Positions 23,770 to 33,369 of a DNA stretch of 64,000 nt are shown here, piece after piece; positions within the stretch are counted from its first letter, which is position 1; each line of letters opens with the position of its first letter. The position numbers and the translations under genes are program-made. The DNA comes from Macrothele yani. Lineage: Eukaryota; Arthropoda; Arachnida; Araneae; Macrothelidae. The stretch covers positions 119,858,270 to 119,922,269 of the forward strand of contig CM076995.1 in NCBI GenBank assembly GCA_039090855.1, given 5' to 3'. Below the pieces are notes generated by a model. The model worked only from the letters and a program-made list of their open reading frames with translations, did not search any database and was not told the DNA's origin.

Positions 23770-24590
23770 CAACTGTTCTTCTTTTGTGAAAATGTTGGAT
23801 AAGTTTCTGAAAACGGAAGTCGGACGGAGCAAAGATTTCTTCCATAATTGTATTTTTTCCCCCTGCGATGTTCCCACTTCTATGTAGTTGCTAAATGTCA
23901 TCACCCTCATAAATGTGTGTGCATTTTAGCTTGATAAAGGTGGGGGATATTTCTAAAAACGGAAGTGACAAAGTTTGGAAATTTGTAAGAATTTATGCAT
24001 GGTGTTAAAAAAAAAGTATTCATTTTCTGAAAATTACACCATTTATCTAAAATAGTGAAAGCTCTGGTGATATCAGAATCCATGGTTCTCAGGCTGTGAA
24101 AGTTCTTTATGCATGATAGAGAAAATTGTCATCTAAGGGAATAAAAAAAATGAAAAAAGAAAGAAAAGTAACAAAGAAAAATGGTAAGGGAAAACTATCA
24201 GCAGAAAAAAAAAAAGCAAACAGTGGATGCTGTGCAATGGCAGAGTCAACAAAAGACAAATATGGCTGTGGAACTTGCTGAGAAGAAAGTAGGGTTTGCT
24301 CGCAAGAGGAAACCAGAGCTAATGTTCTAGCAAGTACAAGAACAGAACCAGGGAAAAAAACTGTTTGAAGCTATATCTTTCAAAACCACCCTATTTTGTT
24401 TGGAATTCAGTAATTTTATAATTGTGAATACAGTGGTGTGATCTAGTTAAATATTTTCATAAATAAATTACAGTGAATGATTCAGTTTTTTCATGCTGCT
24501 TAAAATTCACACTTTCTCACTGCGCAGTCTGATTTTTCACCAAATTAAAAAGTAGAGCCTTGTTTTTTTTTCTTCATCAGTCTCATGTAT
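23770..24590. repeat. Dispersed repeat shared with the element at 39345
   Basis: Long stretches match 39970-40750: GGAAGTCGGACGGAGC, CATTTTAGCTTGATAA, GCATGGTGTT and ACACCATTTATCTAAA, ending in CAGTCTCATGTATG. The complement of that end equals the CATACATGAGA terminus at 39345. Only the right part of the element is present here. Confidence 0.7.
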
Positions 24591-25511
24591 GTTAATTAAA
24601 ATCGCTCACGAGCACTATGGATAAATGAAAGGATTGTTTATATCGCATAACTTGTAATCAATTATCAGGAATACTAATCTTTTGTTGAAATTTTGCCCCG
24701 TACGTTCAGGGAGCAGAATTTTTAGGAGGTTTTCTTTTCTCATTTTGACCTACCTTGGGGAACATCTTCACCCTCACACTTTTTTTTTTTCCAGATGGAA
24801 TGTTCGTTGAACCACTTACTAACTCGCAGTCGTCTGCTTAATGTCCATGTCCATGTGTGCAGGATTCCCCACGTACGCAGGAGCAGTAGCTCTTTCAGAC
24901 AGCAACAACAAAAAAGTCATAAACTGATTCTACTATTACTGAAGAGGGGGGGGCAATCCCGGGCCAAAAGGTCACTGCGCAGGCGTTAAGTGACGTAAGC
25001 AGCTGTTATCAAACCAACTTTACTAAATCTCTTTGTTATCTTATAGTTTTGGTTCCAGTTGTAATTGTTCACAGCAATAACGAAAGTTTTACATTGATAA
25101 TTACTGGATGAAAAACACTGTATGAAGAGTATCATGGCGCAACTGCTGAAAGGTGATTTTACAATTTGATTATTAAATGTAACTTATTTGACACTAAATG
25201 TCAGTCATTACTGTTTCACACGTTACGTAAGTTCTGCAATCGGGAGATTATTAAATGATGTTAGATACGTATGGGGCACAGTATCAGCGATTAAAATCAA
25301 GAAATAATGAACTATATATGTACTTACAATATCTGTAGTGGCTGTCAGGGCTTCATATGTATGCTTGTAATGAATCTACTCACAAGACATTGCTGTAAGT
25401 ATCCGACTCACTCAACGTATGTGAACTTTTTGCAGTTGTGAAGTTCAGAAATAAAATTCATGATGCTGTAAAATCTGCACCAGATAAAATTGAACTAAAT
25501 GAATTTTTACA

Positions 25512-25790
25512 ATGAAGGCAAATAAATCCTTGACAACAACGAAACATGAAAATGAATTAAAAACTTGCCGAATTTTTTAAAAAACGAACTAAAATCTTGA
25601 AGAGGAAATCATCTTAACTGCGAAGCATGAAGAAATCAATCTCCCAATTGTGAAGCATCACAACAGCAACGAAATATGAAAACGAATTGCAACTTTGCCG
25701 AAAATTAAAAAAAAAAGAACTAAAATTTTGAAGAAGAAATAATCATCTTGACTGCGAAGCACAAAGAAATAAATCTCCCGATTGCAAAGC
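25512..25790. repeat. Two-unit tandem repeat at the PLE 3' side, period about 139 bp
   Basis: Two units match through AACGAAAC/TATGAAAA, ACTTTGCCGAA, GAACTAAAATTTTGAAGA and GAAGCA...AATCTCCC. They lie just outside the hammerhead-like core of the minus-strand PLE, so they are probably part of its 3' terminal region. Confidence 0.65.
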
Positions 25791-25794
25791 ATCA

Positions 25795-25829
25795 AACTAG
25801 TTTCTGCTAATATTCATAGCCATCATCAG
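25795..25829 (-). ncRNA. Hammerhead-ribozyme-like core, minus-strand PLE
   Basis: Read minus, CTGATGA (25829-25823) is followed by stem II GCTA/TAGC with loop TGAATAT. Then come GAAAC (25804-25800), TA and GTT (25797-25795). The CUGANGA box, a paired stem II and GAAA are all in place. The two-pair stem III (AC/GU) has a 2-nt loop, which would need dimeric pairing. Stem I pairing is not obvious. It sits downstream of the GIY-YIG remnant, where PLE hammerheads are known to occur. Confidence 0.45.
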
Positions 25830-27620
25830 TGGTAGGTGCACGAACATTGTAATTACCGCACTCACACGCTCCGGTATGCTGCTCAACCCAAATGCATGTT
25901 CAGCCCCGTCGTGTAGATATTTGCGCATCGTGGGTTGGGTTTTACTGCGTACATATATGGTGTTGCCATCTGTAGTTACCAAAATAATCAAGTAGAATTT
26001 ACGAAGTAGAAATATGCACTTGTATTTTTAAGAAATATTTTATGTAAGCCGTTTTATGCTATTGTTTTTCTTCTTGAATGAAATCTTTTTCTCCTGTTCA
26101 ATGAGGTACCTCCATGCAAACTGAAGCTCTACTGGACTATTAACGTTACAGTTGTATCTTTTGGTTTTCTCAGTGACCACAGCCTCGGAGGTCAGAATCT
26201 GGGCATGTGATCTATGCAATGTTATAATTTTCGTGCTAGTCCAACCTGGAGTTATATCGTTTCTGATACAATGTTGTATTAATGAGGTTTTTTCATCTCT
26301 TCTTGACAGTTCTTGTCTAATTCGTAATAAGTTCATTTAATCTACTCAAAAATCTTCTATGTGTATTTCCGATATATACTTTGTCTTTTTGGTTATCATC
26401 TTTAACTGTTAGAATGACATAAAAGCCTGATTTATATAGAACTGATCTATTATTATTAGTAGTAAGTATACCTCCATTATCAATGACTGTTTCTGCAATG
26501 TTAATATTGTGGTTGTAACATTCTTTTTTAAAATAGTACTAATAGGAGGTAAGTATGGAAATTTTCCATAATATTGCTTTTTTCTTTTTCATTATTATTT
26601 TCGAAACGATGCATACTGGCTGTAATGTTGTTATACCAAGATTTGATTATTTTTTTATTACATCCAAACTCTTCTGCAGTCTTTTCAATCCCTTTGAGCT
26701 CTTTAATCTCTGATATCTTATTGGATGAATGTGTAATGGCTCTTTTAATATAAAAGCGGAATGCTGCAGTCTTGTATTTCCAAGGGTGTGTAGAATCCTT
26801 TGGGATAATTGCCTGTACATATGATGGCTTCCGGTAAACTGAATATTCAATATTTCCGTTATCATTGTGTATAGAGATATCCAAGAAGTTTAGCTGGCCA
26901 TTAACTTCAATTTCTTTATTAACCTGTATTGATGGATAATAACTGTTAAATTTATTAATGAAGTTGTCCAGTTCAAGATTGGAGTGCTGCCAAAATAAAA
27001 AAATATCATCAATTTATCAGAGATATACATATGGTAAGTATGTATTAGGATGATCTAATATTCTGTTTTCAATGTCTTGTAGAACAACCTCGGCCAGTAG
27101 CCCTGAAATTGGGGACCCCATTGGGGTGCCATATTGCTGTTTATAAATTGTCCCATTAAATGTGAAAAAAATATTATTTGTAATGAACAATAATGCAGAT
27201 ATAATACTGTTTCTAACATTATCTGTAAGATTTTCCTCATCTAATTTGGAGTTAATTAAATTAATAGTGATATCGGTTGGGGTATTGGGTGGGATTAGAG
27301 AGATGACATCTAAACTGGCCATTGTGAAATTGGAGGTTTTAATTGTTTTTAACTTGTTGATAACTTCAGTAGCATTAGTAATACTGGCTTCATGGCTATT
27401 GTAAAATGGTTTAAGATAGTTAAATAGTGCTCTCTCTCCAAGTTAATGGTTGGAGATAAATTCTTATTAACAATAATAGGCCTAAGAGGTCTGTCTGTCT
27501 TATGCGTTTTTATTTTACCAAAAATATTTGGTGTACGGGCTCTTACTGGTAAAATACATCTGCTTTTAATAATTGTAGGCAAGTCACTGTGATTTTTTCT
27601 ATTAGCCAAGTTCCTAATTA

Positions 27621-29050
27621 CACTGGTGGAAAGTGAAAAAAGAACACCAAGAAGGAATTGGCGGACGATCATGAAATTTGCATATGTTAATGGGGTCGAG
27701 TTTACGTAGGTGTGATGTTAATTTTGGGACCAACCGGTGAGCGCTTAGGCCAGCCACAGCACGGCATAATATGGAAATTATCGTCGGTGGTATTTAAGGA
27801 GTACGGCAAAGCGAATGTAATCAGTCGTCGGCGTACGGACACGTGCGAAGACCCTGAAGAAGCCGCAATGCCTGGACATGGAAGACGTGTACGATTTCAG
27901 CAGTTATCGGACTTTGAGCGAGGTCGTCTAGTCGGACTCCGCGAGGCCGGGTGGTCGTATCGTCGTATTGCGGAGCGAATTGGACGGGAAGTATCTGTGG
28001 TGGTACGATGGTGGCGTAGATGGTCCGAGGAACATTCCCACACGAGAAGACGTGGAACCGGGAGTCACAGATGGACTGATGAGCGGGTCGATCGACGCAT
28101 AAGAAGAGCGGCGTTGTCAAGCAGAACATCCACTGCGACGCAAATCTGAGCTGCCACCTGAGGTGACTGTGCGAACAATCCGCAACCGTCTACTGGATGC
28201 AGGACTATGTGCACGTGTGCCCCTGGCATGTGTACCTCTGACTCCAGCCCACCGTCAGGAACGGCTGCAGTGGTGTTGCCAACGTCTGCCCTGGAGAACG
28301 CAATGACGATCTGTCGTGTTCAGCGATGAACACAGATTCGGCTTGGGAGCCTCCGATGGCCGTATGCGTGTTCGCAGACGCACAGGGGAGCGTCTCCACC
28401 CTTCTTGCATCCGCCAGCGACACACAGGGCCTACACCTGGTCTCCTGGTGTGCGGAGCGATCAGCTATCACTCCCGTACACAACTAGTGTTTGTACCAGG
28501 TACGTTAAACAGCACCTCCTACATCAACAACATCATTCGGCCCGTTGTTGTGCCATTTGTAAGGTCGGTCCATCGTGGTGTTTTCCAGCAAGATAACGCA
28601 CGCCCAAACACGGCACGTGTAACGCAACATGCACTTCAGGGTGTGAGACAACTTCCATGGCCTGCACGTTCACCGGATTTGTCCCCCATTGAGCACATGT
28701 AGGATTTTATGGGACAACGACTTATCTGGTCTCCACAGCCAGCCACGACCATCCCCGATTTACGCGTCCAGGTTGAGGATGCTTGGAACTCAATACCCCA
28801 AACTTACATCCAACATCTGTATGACAGACTCCATGCCAGAGTTGCACAGTGTGATGCAGTTCATGGCGGTTCAACCTCGTACTAACCATGTTGCATGGAA
28901 ATGTTATTTTTCAGTTTACCAACAAATACAGCTGTATTTTGCCATAATGTTCTGATCACGTTATCCTCTGTATTCCGTTATTATGCTGTATAAATTTCGT
29001 TGGTATCAGGCGTCTCCTTCTTGGTGTTCTTTTTTCACTTTCCGCCAGTG
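27621..29050 (+). mobile_element. Tc1-like transposon inserted in the PLE
   Basis: Inverted ends CACTGGTGGAAAGTG and CACTTTCCGCCAGTG extend with AAGAACACCAAGAAGGA. TA duplications flank both sides (27619-27620 and 29051-29052). The 1,430-bp element is markedly more GC-rich than the surrounding DNA and carries a broken plus-strand transposase. Confidence 0.92.
27868..28884 (+). pseudogene. Tc1 transposase (DDE), frameshifted
   Basis: The N-terminal paired-type HTH begins MPGHGRRVRFQQLSDFERGR and continues GWSYRRIAERIGREVSVVVR. The catalytic core has FSDEHRFGLG (first Asp), FQQDNARPNTARV (second Asp) and SPDLSPIEHM (Glu). The spacing between the second Asp and Glu is 32 residues, two shorter than the DD34E of Tc1, so there is a small deletion or a variant. 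Frame breaks near 28130-28310 and at about 28700 (TAG after IEHM) inactivate it. The C-terminus, GQRLIWSPQP to GGSTSY, ends at 28884. Confidence 0.88.
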
Positions 29051-30676
29051 TATATTGTCAACAGGGTCTTTTTTGACGATGGTAGCATCCAACTTATTGA
29101 TTGCTTCTGTCATCTTGTTATTATATTCATCTGTATTTAAGATGACTATCTGCTTAGATTTGTCCGCCATAATACATTTAACTATAGGGTTGTTTCTCAA
29201 TTTCATTAGGGCTTCGCGCTCATACGTGATTCTTGGATTTTCACTGGTGGTGTACATGTTGTTGATGGCACGCACCATTTTAAATCTTCTAGGATCTCTA
29301 GTTGCATTAAGCAATCTTTGGATGACGTTCTCAATTTGCGGAATGAGGTATTCAGTTTTCGGCACTTTTTGCCGATACACAAATCTCATACCCCTTTCAA
29401 GTGCCTTCTTTTGCAGACTTGAAAGTTTCAAACAGGATTCATTAATATAAAGATTTCTGTTATTAATCTCTATTTTATGTTTTTTGTTGTGCTTGTCATT
29501 TATTAGATTTTCGATTTTACAAAAGTGTTTTAATTTACATTTTTCTTGCTGTCTGTCCAAATTTGCATATAATTTTATAAACTCAATCTTGATCTTGTCG
29601 TCCTTTTTAAATTTTACATTAGTTTTCCTTTTATATCAAAGTTACGCTTTCCTTTGGAAAACATTAAGAGTTTGTGATGCACACGCAAACCACGTACGCA
29701 AGGGCTTGCCAGTTGGTTGGTTTCAGAAATAATGTGTTTTCATCTGAATGCCATGAATCTCGAAAAATATGATGCTGAAAACCAACCAAACAACAAACAG
29801 TAATTACATATATTTTATTCTTCCTAAGTGTATATTCGCAAGCGTTCAGTAACAATAGCAACAGTTCTTAGGCGCGGCAGCATCCTATTCGTGTTACAGC
29901 GAAACAAATGCATTCAGGAGAAAATCCCTGATATTAATGGTGTTACGCTTAAAAAATTGCAGTTCATGTAGTTTTCAATAAATCGTGGGTAGTATAATTG
30001 TTTTCCCATTTATCTTACTGTAGGAATGACAGAAATGCTAATTAACAGTCGTAAGAGAAGTAGTAAAATGTCAACAACCTGAAATATAATATTTTTTCAT
30101 AGTTCGTAAAATAATGGTAATTCAGTATATAAACATAACTTAAAGTACAGCGTGGACTTAAAACAATTAAAAATACTATCATTAGCTGCTCCAAAACCCG
30201 AGTTCTGCTCCAAAATGCAAATTTTCTTGCTCCTAAATCCAACGTTTCTGCTCCAAATTGCATATTTTCCTGCTGCAAGAATTGCTCCGAAACATGATAG
30301 GGGCACTAACACCCCGTATATACAGCAATATCTTTGCGGTCTTCTATCTCACTGTTACATTACATTTTTTCTGTTACCGCGTTTTCGGTATTTTCCCAAT
30401 AACACCACCTCTCCTGACAATTAGCCTCACAGACTTTTTTAAATGCAGCACCGTTTATTTTTCTCTCTTTTTCTTTTTTTTTTTTTTTCTCTCTTTACCA
30501 GTGTCCGCAGTAGTTAATTTATAACTTTTTAATAAATAATCTATGGATTATACAACAGAAACTATGGTATTTACTGCAAATGATGAAATCTCAAGTAAGA
30601 AGTAATGACGAAATCTCACCACGTCCCAAATTTTAGGCGCCTGGACTACCTGGTGCCCGGAATTTGTCGAGCCCTG

Positions 30677-31623
30677 ATAAAGATCCATTTCACACACATT
30701 GGTGCACATTTAATTGTAATGTACTTATTTTGTCCACATTGGGATCTGTAATGTTCTAATAATTATTTATTGTTTTATTAATTTTTCTTTAAATTATGTT
30801 ATTCTGTTGTTATCATGGTTTGTGCTTCGCAGATTTGCAGAAGTTTTCTGTTTCAATGGTTGTGTACACAGATACATTTTATTTTTATACAAATCTGGTC
30901 AACAGTGATATAGAAGAGAAAAAATTGAAGAGCAAATTGACACAACACATAAAATACTGGAGGAAGAGGATCCATAATAGTGACCTTCCTACATGTGGAC
31001 TTGTATTGCTGAAGGAGATAGTCTATGTTTATGTGTTGTGTCTCACTTACATGAACACAAGTGGATATACAGGTGTGATATGATATTGAATGAATGATTG
31101 GCTCCTGATAATTCAATAAGAAAGCAAACCTTATACTTCAAAGACAGCTGCTACATCTATTATATTTTCCTTTTCAAGTTAAGTCAAGCTAATGAACATA
31201 ATATTGGGACCACTCAAACTGCAGCAGGCAATCTGAGTGGCACCCAATATAATGTTAATTAGCTTGACAAATTTTGTGTTCATGTAAACACCACGTGCTA
31301 CACAGTGCATGGATATGTATTAAACCTGTGTCGAATACATAGAATTAAATATACATTGGTGATCATAATTAATAAGTGTACTTAATTGGGTTGAGAATGG
31401 TAAAGTAGAAACATTAAAGTCATTTTAATTTTGATATAAGTAATTTTACAAACAGTTACATGTTGATGCTATGTTCCTTTAGTTAGTAAATATCTTAATA
31501 AAGCTGTAGACTAAAAATGCAACAAAGACATACTAAATAAATGAATACAAAGTGTTTGTGCATGCATGCATGTGTATAGGTTGTTGTTTTTTGTCATTTA
31601 TTTATTTAATATGTTGTGATGTA
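30677..31623. other. Intronic sequence, mostly unremarkable
   Basis: No exon or transposon domain is seen apart from the hairpin at 31183-31266. A 95-codon frame at 30796-31083 shows no similarity that I recognise. Confidence 0.5.
31183..31266. repeat. Long imperfect hairpin (34-bp stem)
   Basis: TCAAGCTAATGAACATAATA on the left pairs with TATAATGTTAATTAGCTTGA on the right. The stem continues through ATTGGG and CACTCA, with a loop of about 16 nt (AACTGCAGCAGGCAAT). Only a few mismatches occur. It may be a minimal MITE or a folded-back transposon end. Confidence 0.8.
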
Positions 31624-32960
31624 CAGGATGGTGGAAAAAGTCCCCTAGGGGTTTCAATTGACAACTGTACAAAAACGAACAGATTTACAGGAATGCAGTT
31701 TGTGGCATTTGAAAGAGTAAATATTCGAGTATTTTATGCCATCTCTTTCCAACAGATGACGTTACGTGCTCACTAATACTGATGTCAACTGCAAAACAAC
31801 TGAAAATGTTGCCGCAAGAGAAAGCAATGTGTGTGCATTGGTTTTTTGAGATTAAGTCTGTGATTACATTACAACGAAATTACTGTTGGACATATGGGAA
31901 AGATCCACCAAGTGATTTCGGTATCAGAGCGTGGCAGAAGAAATTCTTGGATACTGGTAGCGTCCTGGACCAGCAAAGAAGTGGCAGACCCCCTGTTAGT
32001 AAAGAAACTGTGCACAGCATACAGGAGGTTTTCATTCGCAGTCCTAGCAAGTCCACGAGAAGGGCCTCTTTACAACTGAATGTTCCACAATCCACATTGA
32101 TGGGAGTGCTTCACAAATGCCTGTAACTAACCGCATACAAAGTGCAACTCCTACACCAGATTAAACTGAACGATGGACCTCAGTGCTTAGCATTCGCTCG
32201 GGATGTGTTGGAGCGGCTGGAAGTTGATAAAAGTTTCTTATGCCATATCATGTTCTCAGATGAGGCAACCTTTTATGTGCACAGAAAAGTCAACACTCAG
32301 AACATTCGTATATGGGGTAGTGAAAACCCACATTCAGTCAGGGTGCATGTTGTGCACAGTCCAAAGGTGAATATTTGGTGTAGGCTTATGCATAATCGTG
32401 TAATTGGGCCATTCTTCTTCTCCGAGCCCACAGTGCAAATGAATAATTACCTGGACATGCTTCAGAACTTTGCGGTTCCTCAACTACAGGATTTGCAACC
32501 AAACGTCATACTGCAACAAGATGTCACTCCCCCACATTGGGGACTTGATGCTCGTGAATACCTGAACCGTGAGTTTCTTGACAGATGGATTGGCAGAGAT
32601 GGTCCCATTCCTTGGCCACCCCGGTCCCTGGATATCCCTCCTATTGACTTTTCCCTCTGGGACTATGTAAAGGACATGGTTTACTGGGAAAGATTAAGTA
32701 GCCTTCAGGAGCTCAAACAGTGCATTACAGCAGTGTTTGATAGAATCTATCCTGACATGTTGCAGCACACATGGCAAGAAATTGAATACCGACTGGATGT
32801 GTTACATGCCACCAAAGGCGCACATGTAGAGGTGTATTAAGGTAAGATTATTAAACTCGAATATTTACTCTTTCATATGGCGCAGACCGCATTGCTGTAG
32901 ATCTGTTTGTTTTTGTACAGTTGTCAATCGAAACCCCTAGGGGACTTTTCAACCACTCTG
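31624..32960 (+). mobile_element. Mariner element, DD41D type
   Basis: The left end CAGGATGGTGGAAAAAGTCC and the complement of the right end, CAGAGTGGTTGAAAAGTCC, form inverted repeats. The match extends through CCTAGGGGTTTC and GACAACTGTACAAAAAC. TA flanks both sides (31622-31623 and 32961-32962). At 1,337 bp with one transposase frame it is close to full length. An uninterrupted paralogue of the right-hand target region lies at 33238, giving the pre-insertion site. Confidence 0.9.
31782..32840 (+). pseudogene. Mariner transposase, one in-frame stop
   Basis: A single frame of about 352 residues is broken only by a TAA at about 32124-32126 (after HKCL). The N-terminal HTH region includes QKKFLDTGSVLDQQRSGRPP. 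The catalytic residues are the Asp in IMFSDEATFY, the Asp in ILQQDVTPPHW and the final Asp in IPPIDFSLWDYVKD, 41 residues after the second. That gives DD41D, the spacing reported for rosa-type mariners. The rest is intact to the stop at 32840, so decay is recent or mild compared with the other transposons in this intron. Confidence 0.88.
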
Positions 32961-33015
32961 TACTACAGAGGTGAAGCATGTGTCAAGACAACAAATCTGC
33001 AGCAATACATTCCGT

Positions 33016-33087
33016 CAGTGTAGCTTGGTCGGTTAGAGCAACTCACTCCAGAGCGTGGAGACCTGGGTTCGATCTCCATCACCGACA
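33016..33087 (+). repeat. tRNA-like SINE head, copy 1
   Basis: An A-box-like TAGCTTGGTCGG (33021-33032) and a B-box-like GGGTTCGATCTCC are spaced as in a tRNA, with GCTT/GAGC able to form a D stem. An acceptor stem is not convincing, and the flanks are duplicated with copy 2, so a SINE or tRNA-derived repeat is more likely than a functional tRNA. Confidence 0.6.
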
Positions 33088-33293
33088 AATTCCTATTTTC
33101 ACATTTGCGCCCTAACATAAAAATGAATCTACTAGCCATTTGGTTATTTGAAAAATGTGTGATGTTCGGTTCACACATTGTCTGGAATTAATTAAAAATT
33201 TCTATGCTTAGAAAAAAAAAAGAGTCGGGGGATGTGGTGTACTACAGAGGTGAAGCACGTGTCAAGACAACAAATCTGCAGCAATACATTCCG

Positions 33294-33365
33294 TTGGCGT
33301 AGCTTAGTTGGTTAGAGCAACTAACTTCGGAGCAAGGAGACGCATGTTCGATCTCCACTGACAAA
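33294..33365 (+). repeat. tRNA-like SINE head, copy 2
   Basis: This is the second copy of the tRNA-like unit (TAGCTTAGTTGGTTAGAGCA, then TGTTCGATCTCC). It is embedded in a duplicated block that starts TACTACAGAGGTGAAGCA at both 32961 and 33239. The continuation GACAAATTCC is cut by the CAGAG element and resumes as AATTCCTATTTTCAC at 34961. Confidence 0.6.
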
Positions 33366-33369
33366 TTCC

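Larger units (their letters stand above)
26040..29660 (-). pseudogene. Penelope-like element coding region, split by a Tc1 insertion
   Basis: Minus-strand pieces in order are: an N-terminal domain at 29006-29640 (SSLQKKALERGMRF, then KCIMADKSKQIVILN, a PLE feature); RT start at 27349-27618 (ARTPNIFGKIKTHKTDRPLRP); motifs A and B at 27017-27322 (MASLDVISLIPP, YGTPMGSPISGLLAEV); thumb at 26528-26884 (YSVYRKPSYVQ, HPWKYKTAAFRFYIKRA); and a decayed GIY-YIG at 26340-26460 (FYVILTV, VYIGNTHRRFLSRLNE). Motif C (usually YVDD-like) is interrupted just after LPYVYL by a stop. The Tc1 element at 27621-29050 separates N-terminus from RT. Inactive. Confidence 0.85.
23393..30676. mobile_element. hAT-type element with nested insertions
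   Basis: The left end CAGGGCTCGACAAAT and right end ATTTGTCGAGCCCTG are perfect 15-bp inverted repeats. Flanking 8-mers are TAAAAGAT and ATAAAGAT, an imperfect 8-bp duplication. Subterminal GCTCCAAAA-type repeats (30185-30260) and GCGCC boxes near both ends are seen in many hAT elements. No transposase is recognisable. The interior is occupied by another repeat (23770-24590), a PLE (25512-29660) and, within that, a Tc1 element (27621-29050). Confidence 0.75.

Noticed and set aside
30796..31083. Additional RBMX2 exon between the two called exons
   Set aside because: The two exons already join in phase with the family spacing, and this frame has no RBMX2-like sequence.
33016..33365. Functional tRNA genes
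   Set aside because: A and B boxes are present, but the acceptor stems do not pair well and the units lie in duplicated repeat blocks.
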